From: an uncultured Fidelibacterota bacterium
Lineage (GTDB): Bacteria > Fidelibacterota > Marinisomatia > Marinisomatales > UBA8229
Assembly: GCA_913041945.1 (NCBI GenBank)
Contig: CAJWIT010000011.1
Location: 1-36,364 of the forward strand
DNA: 36,364 nucleotides
Direction: 5' to 3'
Shown: one piece after another, positions 25,471-34,329 of the stretch
Numbering within the stretch: the first letter of the stretch is position 1
How the letters are laid out: each line of letters opens with the position of its first letter
Program-made: the position numbers and the translations under genes
The notes under the pieces: model-generated
Databases searched by the model: none
What the model was told of the DNA's origin: nothing
What the model saw: the letters and a program-made list of their open reading frames with translations, nothing else

Positions 25471-26103
25471 TTAAAGTTTTTTCTTTCCTCCTTTTGATGC
25501 ATCCAGGTCATAAAGATGATCAATAAGTCGTACTGATTGCTCTTCCATATCTAACACAAGTTTGTCAATTCTTGATACGAAAAAATTCTGAAAAACCTGT
25601 ATAATCATAGCGACGATTAATCCAAAAGCAGTGGTCAATAGAGCTTGGGATATACCACCGGCAACGACTGCAGGAGAAATATCGTTGGCAGCTTTAATTG
25701 CATCAAACGCAGAAATCATCCCCACAACGGTTCCGGTAAATCCAATCATTGGGGCAATTGTAACAACGGCGTTTAACCAGATCATATTTTTTTCGAGGAA
25801 AGCCATTTCCATTGGACCGGCATTCTGTATTGCCTTTTCTACTTCAGATATACCATGGTGTCTTCGTGTAAGGCCGGCATGAAATACTTTCGCTACTGGA
25901 CCCTGAGTGTCCTCACATACTTGAACAGCTTCTTCTAAGTTTTTTCCTTCGATTTTTTCGGAGATTTCTTTGAAAAATTTCTGTTCATCAATTGATGACA
26001 TTAGTAAAGAATATAATCTCTCGGCTGAGATTGCAAGCCCAGCCAATAGTGTAATCAAAATAGGCCACATAAAGGGGCCACCATTTACAAAATATTCAAC
26101 CAT
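25471..26103 (-). CDS. exbB: ExbB/TolQ-family proton channel protein
   Basis: The 210-residue protein has three membrane helices: one near the N-terminus (about 10-30) and two in the C-terminal half (about 110-135 and 150-175). The segment APMIGFTGTVVGMISAFDAI and the later LTTAFGLIVAMIIQ are the signature of the ExbB/TolQ/MotA superfamily. It drives ExbD and TonB with the ion gradient. GGAGGA at 26108-26113 (reverse strand) is a strong ribosome binding site. It lies 55 bases after the ctpA stop. Confidence 0.95.
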   Translation of the reverse strand: MVEYFVNGGPFMWPILITLLAGLAISAERLYSLLMSSIDEQKFFKEISEKIEGKNLEEAVQVCEDTQGPVAKVFHAGLTRRHHGISEVEKAIQNAGPMEMAFLEKNMIWLNAVVTIAPMIGFTGTVVGMISAFDAIKAANDISPAVVAGGISQALLTTAFGLIVAMIIQVFQNFFVSRIDKLVLDMEEQSVRLIDHLYDLDASKGGKKKL

Positions 26104-26158
26104 TTATTCCTCCAAGAATTAATAGATTAATTTATTTATTTACAGAAATTATGAGAAT

Positions 26159-27793
26159 TTAAGGGTTATTATTAATGAAACCAGAGGCTTCTTCAAAATA
26201 TTTTAATGCTTCTATTATTTGGTTATCCGTTCTTCTGCGGATTCCCCAGGTTTCGTTGTTTCCCCAAAGAATTCCCGCACACTCTGCTTTCAGGTGGTTC
26301 ATGATATAGTTTTTATTGTTATATATTGCTGTTGAGTCATATTGAATATCCTCTTGTTTTAAATAGAGTAGAAAACCCCGGAATTCATGTTCTGACAAAG
26401 ACCAATGATCGCGAAATTTTATAAAATTATTAATGTTTTCAGATGTATTGTTTTTCATCTCATTATTACTTAAATAAATGGAAGCCCAGTTAAACAAGGG
26501 ACGTTTAGAGTTTGAAAGAAGCTTATACGTTTCGTTTTCGATAAGTGTATCCCCCCTTGGTATGTATATATCAGGAGTGATCCCTCCTCCCCCGTAAACG
26601 ACCCTTCCAGAGCGGGTAAGATATTTAGGGCGCAATGCCTTCAAAGAATCAATTTTTTTCTCACGGTCTTTTTCATACAGTTTGAGATAATATTGATCAT
26701 CCCCACCATTTTCATATGGCCGCTGAATTAGTCGTCCACTTGGTGTAAAGTACCGTGCAATGGTTATACGAATAGCTGACCCGTCCTTTAATGGAAGTTG
26801 TTTTTGGACAAGGCCCTTGCCAAATGTTGTTTCTCCTGCGATGAGCCCTCGATCAATGTCTTGTATAGCCCCAGAAACAATTTCGCTTGCGCTAGCAGAG
26901 CCCCGGTTTACCAGGACAACCAACGGAATATTTCCATCACCTATATGAGGATGTGCGATAAAGACCTGTTCTGTCTCTTTACGCTTTCCTTTTGTAAAAA
27001 CAAGTGTATCTTTCTGAGTAATAAATAAGTCGGCAATTTCGGCTGCCTGTTCAAGATATCCACCACTATTATTTCGCAAGTCAAAAAGAAGCCTGGTCAT
27101 GCCTTGTTTTTTCAATTTTTCAATAGATTTTTTTACTTCTGTTGCCGTTGTTGCAGAAAATCGTGTTAACCAGATATAACCAGTAGAATCATCATACATT
27201 ATTGATGCTCGGACGCTGTAAATAGGAATATTGTCTCGTATGATAGTTACCTCAAAAGGATCGTCAAGCCCAATACGACGGACAGTTATATTTACAGACG
27301 TTCCTTTCTTTCCTCGGAGATCTTTAAAAACCTGATCTTTTGTTATATTATATGCATCTTTACCATTAATAGCAATTATTTGATCTCCGGGGAGAAGGCC
27401 TGCGCGTTCGGATGGACTATCAGCCACAGGCGAAATAACAGTAATGTAGCCACCAAGAATATCAAATTCGATACCAATTCCTTGAAATGTACCCTTAAAT
27501 TTTTCATCAATATCTTCTAGTTTCTTTGCTGGAATGTAAATCGAGTGAGGGTCTAATTCTTTCATCATTCCCTTAAAAGCACCTTCCATCAGTTTATCTA
27601 ATTCTACTGTATCAAAATAGTATTGGTTAATAAACTGAAGTATTTGGTTTAAGACCTGCATTTTTGACCTGATAATTTTGTAGGAGTCTTTTCCCTGTGA
27701 GTAGAGATTGTGGGCAAAAGGAGCTACAAGAATGATTATGACGATCGCAGCACTAAGAAGGGATAGAAGTTTTTTTGACTTTATTTTTGTCAT
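26159..27793 (-). CDS. ctpA: C-terminal processing peptidase, S41 family
   Basis: The 544-residue protease has an N-terminal signal or anchor (about 8-32), a helical N-domain, a PDZ domain (about 95-175, with GTFQGIGIEFD and the AGLLPGDQIIAINGKD loop) and the S41 core. Ser301 in NRGSASASEIVSGA is the probable nucleophile and Lys326 in TTFGKGLVQ its partner. The last 150 or so residues, including a VYGGGGITPD motif, are an extension found in many CtpA proteins of this group. It should act in the periplasm on protein C-termini. It is the first gene of the minus-strand run that leads into exbB. Confidence 0.96.
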   Translation of the reverse strand: MTKIKSKKLLSLLSAAIVIIILVAPFAHNLYSQGKDSYKIIRSKMQVLNQILQFINQYYFDTVELDKLMEGAFKGMMKELDPHSIYIPAKKLEDIDEKFKGTFQGIGIEFDILGGYITVISPVADSPSERAGLLPGDQIIAINGKDAYNITKDQVFKDLRGKKGTSVNITVRRIGLDDPFEVTIIRDNIPIYSVRASIMYDDSTGYIWLTRFSATTATEVKKSIEKLKKQGMTRLLFDLRNNSGGYLEQAAEIADLFITQKDTLVFTKGKRKETEQVFIAHPHIGDGNIPLVVLVNRGSASASEIVSGAIQDIDRGLIAGETTFGKGLVQKQLPLKDGSAIRITIARYFTPSGRLIQRPYENGGDDQYYLKLYEKDREKKIDSLKALRPKYLTRSGRVVYGGGGITPDIYIPRGDTLIENETYKLLSNSKRPLFNWASIYLSNNEMKNNTSENINNFIKFRDHWSLSEHEFRGFLLYLKQEDIQYDSTAIYNNKNYIMNHLKAECAGILWGNNETWGIRRRTDNQIIEALKYFEEASGFINNNP

Positions 27794-28005
27794 TTTTTAG
27801 TATTTTTAAATCAATCAGCTGGCGAATATACCAACGATCTTTAGGAAAAAACAGGGGCTTTTCCTTGTTTTATGTAAGATTGATAAACTATATTTCATAA
27901 AATGAGGAGTACATCAAAATTGAATAAAAACCAGCTTTCCCCCCTTCTATTATATCCTTACCAACCTAAGTTGTTCGTCATAATTCGACCTAAAGATATA
28001 TATTC

Positions 28006-30201
28006 TTGATTAGGAGAAGAAAACTAAATCCCTTCATTGGGTTATTATTTCTGATTTCTTTGTCTGGTATGCCCTTTTATGTAGATGGTACATATGATTT
28101 AGACGGAGATAGTCTTAGCGAACTTCTTTTGTTCTATGATGAGAAGGACGGAGGGGAAATTCGTTATGTTGAAATAGAAAAGGATGGGAATCATACCCTT
28201 CTATGGTCATTTATAGCCACAGAAGATGTTCTGGGACACATATCAAGCGTTAAAATGGTTGATTTAGAAAATGATAATGTTCCGGAAATTGTTGCAATAT
28301 TAAGAACTGAAGTAAGAAACAAAAATAATAATACTCCGTGGCTACTTTTATTTAAATGGGAAGGACAAACCTTTTCACCGCGACCTATGGAACTCTATGA
28401 GGATGATTTGTCGATTGGTCGAATTCGTTCGTCTAATTTTGTAGTATTAAATAATAATGAAAGGACTACCACAATAGGGGCGGCCTTTGCAACCCCCCTG
28501 AGGACAGGGGCAATTTTTAACCTCAACATGGCAGATAAGGAAATTCAGCTAATGGACTTTAGACTGCTTGAGTCTTCTGTTGTCGGCAATGGGTATGGTA
28601 AGGTGTTTATAGGCTCCTTTGAACATAAAGAAAAAAATAAAATTGTCTTGTTCACATTGGAAGCCAATTTAATTAAGATAAGTATGTATGATATACTGGA
28701 CGGCAGCAACCCGTTACAGGAAATATTTTCGGATGTTTTTAGTCTCAATGGAGCAAAGAAACTTTTTGTGCCTGGGATTATGACAACCGATGAAGACATG
28801 AATGGAAATGAGGAGCTATTATTGCCCTTTTTGAGCGGTGAAGTATTGACACTTTCGATTGAGGGCGGGGAGATGATACTAAAACCAAGTTCTTTTAGTG
28901 AAAAACCGCTATTTTTCTTAAATAAAGAGGTGAATGAAAAAGAAATAAATAGCTTCGTTTTAGCAAGGATTGAAGCAGGGCTGTATAAGTCATCATTATT
29001 TCCCAAACCCACTGAAGTGCTAACTGACGAGGACAGACCTGATTCTTTTGTTTCTAATATTCTAGAAACAACAGAAGAAGCAGAGGATAGTCTCATTTTA
29101 AGAAGTGATAGTTTAAACCTGAAGACAGAAGTGGTTTCTTTAGACCAAAAGACGTCTACGGTAGCCGATGCCATGGGTGAAAAGCCCCCAACAGCTGACA
29201 CTGTTGTGGAGGAAAAGACAGAAGTGGTTTCTTTAGACCAAAAGACGTCTACGGTAGCCGATGCCACGGGTGAAAAGCCCCCAACAGCTGACACTGTTGT
29301 GGAGGAAAAGACAGAAGTGGTTTCTTTAGACCAAAAGACGTCTACGGTAGCCGATGCCATGGGTGAAAAGCCCCCAGCAGCTGACACTGTTGTGGAGGAA
29401 AAGTTTCTTCGTTCCAGGCCCCGAAAAACGTCTATGCCTAAAGAAGGGGGCTTCGCTGAACAACCCTTATTCCCGGATTATTACAGTGTTTCAATAGCCA
29501 TACAGGAAGAAAAGAGGGCTGTTAATTTTAGTTCTAAGGGGGACACTGTTTTTTTTGTTGAAGTAGATACATCTTTAGAAAAAACAGTAACACATCGAAT
29601 TAGTCTTGATATGGGAAAAATGCCAGTGAAAACCAAAGCAAACTTTGAATATAAATCTGAAAGACTTGTTGATGTTCCTGCTACTCAGATTTCATTAATC
29701 CATGATTTAAAAACAAACATGTTATTAGTATCGAAATCACCAGTGTCCAGTGCTATACCACAATCTTTTAATCCAGAAGCGTGGGATTCTCAATTACATA
29801 AATATCCCGAATATTTATTTGATGGATTTCCGGCGACGATTTCAATGGAATCTTTTGATGCTGGTATCCAATTTAGGATTGAAGAAGAAGTGGAGATAGC
29901 CAAACAGACCCCATTTATTGAAATGGTGAGCCCTTCAGATCCATCTCAAAAATTTAAAATGTATTTTAAATCAGGGGATGTTAAATCAATAAAGAGTGTT
30001 GTAAAAGTTCGGAAAAACGGATCTAGAAAAACAGTGACTCGGATTGATTTTATAGGGGAGATAAACCCAATTGCAGTACGTGTTTCTTTGGAGGAACTCC
30101 CAATTGGTGATACTGAGAAGGTACGTACCCCCAAAGAAGAAGATGAATCTGAGACTGATGTAAAGCTTAATGACATGGGAGGACAGAGAATAGATAAATA
30201 A
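28006..30201 (+). CDS. Secreted repeat-containing protein of unknown function
   Basis: The 731-residue frame begins at TTG 28006; a stop lies just upstream at 27991-27993 and no ATG is available. AGGAGA (28012-28017) lies after the TTG, which makes the true start uncertain. The N-terminus is a signal peptide (NPFIGLLFLISLSG). The first half has short acidic repeats like the calcium-binding FG-GAP/VCBS loops: DLDGDSLSE, DLENDNVPE and DEDMNGNEE, suggesting a beta-propeller. Residues 374-466 are three nearly identical 31-residue repeats, and the second half is beta-rich without a family I know. It is probably periplasmic or cell-surface. Confidence 0.75.
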   Translation: MIRRRKLNPFIGLLFLISLSGMPFYVDGTYDLDGDSLSELLLFYDEKDGGEIRYVEIEKDGNHTLLWSFIATEDVLGHISSVKMVDLENDNVPEIVAILRTEVRNKNNNTPWLLLFKWEGQTFSPRPMELYEDDLSIGRIRSSNFVVLNNNERTTTIGAAFATPLRTGAIFNLNMADKEIQLMDFRLLESSVVGNGYGKVFIGSFEHKEKNKIVLFTLEANLIKISMYDILDGSNPLQEIFSDVFSLNGAKKLFVPGIMTTDEDMNGNEELLLPFLSGEVLTLSIEGGEMILKPSSFSEKPLFFLNKEVNEKEINSFVLARIEAGLYKSSLFPKPTEVLTDEDRPDSFVSNILETTEEAEDSLILRSDSLNLKTEVVSLDQKTSTVADAMGEKPPTADTVVEEKTEVVSLDQKTSTVADATGEKPPTADTVVEEKTEVVSLDQKTSTVADAMGEKPPAADTVVEEKFLRSRPRKTSMPKEGGFAEQPLFPDYYSVSIAIQEEKRAVNFSSKGDTVFFVEVDTSLEKTVTHRISLDMGKMPVKTKANFEYKSERLVDVPATQISLIHDLKTNMLLVSKSPVSSAIPQSFNPEAWDSQLHKYPEYLFDGFPATISMESFDAGIQFRIEEEVEIAKQTPFIEMVSPSDPSQKFKMYFKSGDVKSIKSVVKVRKNGSRKTVTRIDFIGEINPIAVRVSLEELPIGDTEKVRTPKEEDESETDVKLNDMGGQRIDK
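29125..29403 (+). repeat. Three tandem 93-bp repeats inside a coding region
   Basis: Units are 29125-29217, 29218-29310 and 29311-29403. Each encodes 31 residues beginning TEVVSLDQKTSTVADA and ending VVEEK. Unit 2 differs from unit 1 at one base (ATG to ACG, Met to Thr) and unit 3 at one other base (ACA to GCA, Thr to Ala). The near identity, including silent sites, points to recent expansion or gene conversion. The encoded stretch is acidic, low in aromatics and probably an unfolded linker. Confidence 0.97.
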
Positions 30202-30289
30202 AGAAGAGGCTAAAGAACAAGTTGATGAAGACAGCAGTTATTCTTAAATACCAATAAATCAATCAAGAGCAATATCCACAAGGCGTCCG

Positions 30290-31369
30290 CTATAATGATC
30301 TGTTTTTTTTATTGGTGATTCCAATCTTATCGATAAAATCTCTTATTGTTTGAGATCCCTGATCCTCTATATTTAAACTAATGCGTATGGCCTGAATAGG
30401 CACATCACCTGAAAAAGCCTCTAATTTTAATAAATCCTTTTCTGTTGTTAAAATTAAGTCAGCTCCAATTTCTTCCTTTGTTTCTTTAATTATTTTCCAA
30501 TCATTTTTTGTATAGGCATGGTGGTCTTGATAGATTAAAGATCCTGCGATGGTGGCTCCAGTTTTTTGAATGAGACTATGGAATCCTCCCGGGTCTCCTA
30601 TTGCTGACAGGGCTAAGACACGTCTCCTACATAATTTTTTTATACTTATAGTTTCTTCGTTGATACTGGAAAGAACAGAGGTGGCACTAATTGTGCTAGA
30701 AAAAAATGGCACATTAAGTTGCTTAATTTTTCTGGTTATATAATCTGATGGTTTTTTCAGGTTTGTTTTGGTTAAGAAGATGATGTCAGCCCGCTTTGTA
30801 CATGACCATGGTTCGCGAAGGAGACCCAAGGGAAGAAGCCTGTGGTCTTGTTGGAGATCGCCAGAGTTGATTAGAACAATATCTATATTACGGGAAATTG
30901 AAAAATGTTGAAAGCCATCATCAAGGAGAATAATATCTGGATTAAAATGTTTTATTAGGAAAGAACCCCCACGGAACCGATTTTTATCAACAATAATTGG
31001 AATACCCTTTAGTGCCATTGCCATTAAAGCAGGTTCGTCTCCACACAATTTCCAATTAGGTGGTTTGGAATATCCATCTGTAACTAACAGTGAACCGGAA
31101 CTCTGCCGTCCATACCCTCGGCTTAAAACGGCAACTGATTTTCCAGCCTTTTTAAAGAACTTTGCTAATGAGATTACCATAGGGGTTTTTCCCGTACCCC
31201 CGGAGCTAATATTTCCGATGCTGATTACCACACAGGAAAGTTTTCGTTTCGGAAAAACATCAATTTTGTAAAAGAAATCTCTCCATAAAATTAGTCCAAG
31301 GTACACTATTGTAAGAGGAGACAAGGCGGGCCGAAGAGTCACTAAAGAGTTTTTTTTATTGATGACCAC
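30290..31369 (-). CDS. lpxK: Tetraacyldisaccharide 4'-kinase LpxK
   Basis: The 359-residue inner-membrane enzyme phosphorylates the lipid A disaccharide at the 4' position. A membrane-associated N-terminus is followed by the P-loop GNISSGGTGKT (52-62) and VAVLSRGYGR. DIILLDDGFQHFSISRNIDIV is the LpxK hallmark with the conserved DDGFQH. YQDHHAYT and LILTTEKDLLKL further support it. It overlaps the acyltransferase gene by 14 bases and is the last gene of the lipid A operon. Confidence 0.97.
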   Translation of the reverse strand: MVINKKNSLVTLRPALSPLTIVYLGLILWRDFFYKIDVFPKRKLSCVVISIGNISSGGTGKTPMVISLAKFFKKAGKSVAVLSRGYGRQSSGSLLVTDGYSKPPNWKLCGDEPALMAMALKGIPIIVDKNRFRGGSFLIKHFNPDIILLDDGFQHFSISRNIDIVLINSGDLQQDHRLLPLGLLREPWSCTKRADIIFLTKTNLKKPSDYITRKIKQLNVPFFSSTISATSVLSSINEETISIKKLCRRRVLALSAIGDPGGFHSLIQKTGATIAGSLIYQDHHAYTKNDWKIIKETKEEIGADLILTTEKDLLKLEAFSGDVPIQAIRISLNIEDQGSQTIRDFIDKIGITNKKNRSL

Positions 31370-31991
31370 GTTTTTCCACCTCGTTTTCCAATTTATCCAG
31401 TGCCTGTTTTAGTTTGTTTTCACACACATTAAAATCATCAGACTCTAAAAAAACTAAAGGGTCACCATAAATCATTTCTATTCGGCCAAAAGGCTTTCCA
31501 ACGAAAAAAGTATCCCAGTTTGTAAAACTCCATCGGCAGGTTGACTGACCCATGGCTGGAATAATTACCGCTCTTGTTTTCTGCGCAGCGCGAATTGTTC
31601 CCGGCTTTGGTACTTTAGCAGGCCCCTTTGGTCCATCTGGTGTGAGAGCGACTACATTCCCGGGGCTAGCAAGAACATTAACTATTTCTTTATAAACCTT
31701 TTTTCCTCTGTCGGAGCTGGAACCACGAAGCAATTTCCATCCCATTTTGTCACCAATTTTAGAGATGAGGTCAGCGTCTTTATGCAAACCAGCTAAACCA
31801 TAATATTGATTCCCAGCTAAATCCATAAAAGTTGGCAAAAGATGGCTGTGCCAAGAAGCAATAATCACTGATTTTCCGTCCGTAAGAATTTTATTGATTT
31901 GGCTTCTTCCTTTTATATTCCAACGACTTGTTCCAAAGAGAAATTTTAGTAACCATTTCGCCAGAAGGGCCTTCAATGAAAGCATCGCCAT
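31356..31991 (-). CDS. DUF374 lysophospholipid acyltransferase-family protein
   Basis: The 211-residue protein has the DUF374/LPLAT pattern: IIASWHSHLLPTFMDLAG with a probable catalytic His48, RGSSSDRGKKVYKE, and TPDGPKGPAKVPKPG. It probably transfers an acyl chain in lipid A or phospholipid synthesis. DUF374 genes often lie beside lpx genes in the FCB group and in alphaproteobacteria, and may replace or supplement LpxL. Its ATG overlaps the lpxB stop by one base (TAATG). Confidence 0.92.
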   Translation of the reverse strand: MAMLSLKALLAKWLLKFLFGTSRWNIKGRSQINKILTDGKSVIIASWHSHLLPTFMDLAGNQYYGLAGLHKDADLISKIGDKMGWKLLRGSSSDRGKKVYKEIVNVLASPGNVVALTPDGPKGPAKVPKPGTIRAAQKTRAVIIPAMGQSTCRWSFTNWDTFFVGKPFGRIEMIYGDPLVFLESDDFNVCENKLKQALDKLENEVEKRGHQ

Positions 31992-33130
31992 TATAAATGT
32001 TCCTTGAGAATTGCTTCTGCTGAGCGGGTGTACGCCCCCGGTTTTCCAAGGACTTTTCTAACCTCGGAGAAGCCAGTATACATAGAATTTCTTTTTTCTG
32101 AATCGTTAAGAAGAAGCCTCAATGCCTTGTAAAGGTTTTCAGATGTCATTTCATTTTGGAGAAATTCCGGTACAATTTCTTTTTTGCCTATCAGGTTAAC
32201 TATAGAGGCAAAAGAAACTTTTGATAATTTTTTTATTAGAAACCAGGAGAAAAAAGACATTCGGTAACAGACAACCATGGGAATATTCATAACTGCTGCT
32301 TCTAGTGTGGCAGTACCTGAAGCAATAAGGGCTACGTTTCCATAATGCAGTGCCGTTATTGTATTTTCTTCAACATATATATGGTCTGGGAGTGGGGACA
32401 GGGTTGCAGAGGGAGCTTTGCCAACTACAACCTGAAGTTCAGGGGTAGATAATCTTAGTAATTGAACCGTTGTGAGGAAGATTTTCCAGTGTTGGTCAAC
32501 CTCCTGTTGGCGGCTCCCAGGAAGTAGAATAAGCAAGGGCTTATCTGGAATTAATTTATGTTTACTGAAAAAATTATCCCTGGAAATTTTGGGTGGATTT
32601 AATTCTGTGAAAGGATGACCTACAAAGCTAACATTTACTCCTCGACGTTTAAACCAATCCTGTTCAAATGGGAAAATACTAAGAGATTGGTCCACAAAAT
32701 CACGAAGGATTTTTATCCGACTTTCTTTCCAAGCCCAGACCTGAGGAAGAATAAAATATGTTATGGGAATATCAAGAGAGGAAATTCTTTTTATTAACCT
32801 AAGATTAAACCCCGGGTAGTCTATTAAAATAATTCGTAACGGACTAATTTCTTTTATTGTTTTTATGGTTTGGCTCATTACCCGCTTCATATAGGGTAAA
32901 TGTTTTATGACTTCGGAAAACCCCACCATCGATAAATTATTTATGTGTTCCAAAATTTTTAGTCCTTGTTCCGCCATTTTATTGCCGCCATGCCCAATGA
33001 ATTGGCAATTAGAATATTTTTTCTTTATTGCTAGGATCAATTGTGAACCGTGAATATCTCCAGATTCTTCTCCTGCAATAATAAAAAAAGTCAGGGTTTT
33101 TTGTTTTGTTTTTTCAGGTGTTTGAGTCAT
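31991..33130 (-). CDS. lpxB: Lipid-A-disaccharide synthase LpxB
   Basis: The 379-residue peripheral membrane glycosyltransferase joins UDP-2,3-diacylglucosamine and lipid X. The N-terminus has AGEESGDIHGSQL and FIGHGGNKMAEQG, both family hallmarks. PVTYFILPQVWAW-like and FPFEQDWF segments, LLPGSRQQEVDQHW and ASGTATLEAAVMNIPMVVCY complete the pattern. It follows the oxidoreductase gene after about 65 bases and is tightly coupled to the acyltransferase gene. Confidence 0.98.
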   Translation of the reverse strand: MTQTPEKTKQKTLTFFIIAGEESGDIHGSQLILAIKKKYSNCQFIGHGGNKMAEQGLKILEHINNLSMVGFSEVIKHLPYMKRVMSQTIKTIKEISPLRIILIDYPGFNLRLIKRISSLDIPITYFILPQVWAWKESRIKILRDFVDQSLSIFPFEQDWFKRRGVNVSFVGHPFTELNPPKISRDNFFSKHKLIPDKPLLILLPGSRQQEVDQHWKIFLTTVQLLRLSTPELQVVVGKAPSATLSPLPDHIYVEENTITALHYGNVALIASGTATLEAAVMNIPMVVCYRMSFFSWFLIKKLSKVSFASIVNLIGKKEIVPEFLQNEMTSENLYKALRLLLNDSEKRNSMYTGFSEVRKVLGKPGAYTRSAEAILKEHL

Positions 33131-33195
33131 GAAATAAAGTCAGCAATCTTAAATAGTTTGATAAACGTAATGGTGGAAAGGGGTTCTGAAAAATA

Positions 33196-34182
33196 TCAGT
33201 GCAAATCCTTAATTATCATTTCATGAATTTGTATAGCCACCTTTAAAGCTTCCCTTCCATCAGAGCCGGAAACGATAGGTTTCGTTTTTCCCTTTATGGA
33301 ATCAATAAAGTTTGACAGTTCCATTCGTAGGGGGTCGAATGAATTTACAGGGGGTTTTTCATAAATTATCTGTTTATTTCCTTCGTTTTCGTTTAATGGG
33401 ACGGCAGCCAGACCCCTCGGGCCTTTATTCTTTACAACTCTATAAACCTCGGTTAAACCCAGCAAAAAATCTATAGTCACATACATTTCATTTTGGAATG
33501 CTTTCAGTTTCCTAACCTTATCTTTCGCAATTCGACTGGAAGTAATGTTAGCGATTGTTCCATCAACAAATTGAATGCGTGCATTTGCGATATCGACAGA
33601 ATCAGTCATAATGGATAAACCACTGGCATGGATAGTATCCACCTGGGATTTAACCAGCGCAAGCACGATATCAATATCATGAATCATTAAGTCCAATACC
33701 ACAGGAACCTCAGTACCCCGGGTTGTATAGGGCGCAAGTCTTTGAACTTCAATATATTTTGGTTTAAGAGTATACGAATCAAGAGCGAGCAAAGCAGGGT
33801 TCAATCGTTCAATATGTCCCACCTGAACAATAACTCCCGAATTGTCTGCTAAACGGAGAATATTATCTGCCTCTGAAAGTGAGACTGTGATTGGTTTTTC
33901 AATAAAAACATGTTTGTTGCTGCGAATACATTGTTCCGCAATTTCTGCATGGTACTGCGTTGGCGTTACAATTGAAAGCGCATCGCAGGACTGTATGAGC
34001 GAATTTAGACTGTCAAATATTCTTGTGTTATATTGTTTAGAAATAGAATTATTTCTTTTGTTGTTTGAGTCGAACACTCCAATGAGATTTGCCCCGGAAA
34101 TTTTAGAAAGGTGTTTTACATGGTATTGACCAAGGTGTCCCACCCCAACGACACCTATGTTGATTTTTTCAAGTGTGTTCAT
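33196..34182 (-). CDS. Gfo/Idh/MocA-family oxidoreductase, possibly GnnA-like
   Basis: I choose ATG 34182 (328 residues) because the Rossmann fold begins right after it; a GTG at 34230 would add 16 residues with no family match. INIGVVGVGHLGQYHVKHL carries the GxGxxG motif (13-18). IEKPITVSLSEAD contains the conserved EKP (95-97) and HDIDIVLALV the C-terminal domain histidine. These enzymes oxidise or reduce sugars with NAD(P). Being first in a row with lpxB, an acyltransferase and lpxK suggests a lipid A sugar substrate. GnnA, which oxidises UDP-GlcNAc at C3 for amide-linked lipid A, is a candidate; a GnnB-type aminotransferase is not in the window. Confidence 0.85.
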   Translation of the reverse strand: MNTLEKINIGVVGVGHLGQYHVKHLSKISGANLIGVFDSNNKRNNSISKQYNTRIFDSLNSLIQSCDALSIVTPTQYHAEIAEQCIRSNKHVFIEKPITVSLSEADNILRLADNSGVIVQVGHIERLNPALLALDSYTLKPKYIEVQRLAPYTTRGTEVPVVLDLMIHDIDIVLALVKSQVDTIHASGLSIMTDSVDIANARIQFVDGTIANITSSRIAKDKVRKLKAFQNEMYVTIDFLLGLTEVYRVVKNKGPRGLAAVPLNENEGNKQIIYEKPPVNSFDPLRMELSNFIDSIKGKTKPIVSGSDGREALKVAIQIHEMIIKDLH

Positions 34183-34329
34183 ATATTTTTGAATTTCATT
34201 AATGAAATACAAAATTACGGTAAGTGACAAGTTAATAGGAAAGAAAATGAATTATCTTGATTTTAGGTATGAATTCAAGCAAATTTCGATATAATTTTTA
34301 GTAAATAAAACAGTATAGAGGTGTTAATA

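Noticed and set aside
27843-27872. Hairpin AGGAAAA/TTTTCCT followed by a T-rich run
   Set aside because: It looks like a plus-strand terminator but no plus-strand gene ends there; it lies in a divergent intergenic region and may be chance in AT-rich DNA.
28545-29387. Long open frame on the minus strand opposite the secreted repeat protein
   Set aside because: It is kept open by the triple repeat and by the base composition of the real gene; it has no ribosome binding site, signal or family features.
29125-29403. CRISPR-like array
   Set aside because: The repeats are contiguous 93-bp coding units without spacers and stay in frame.
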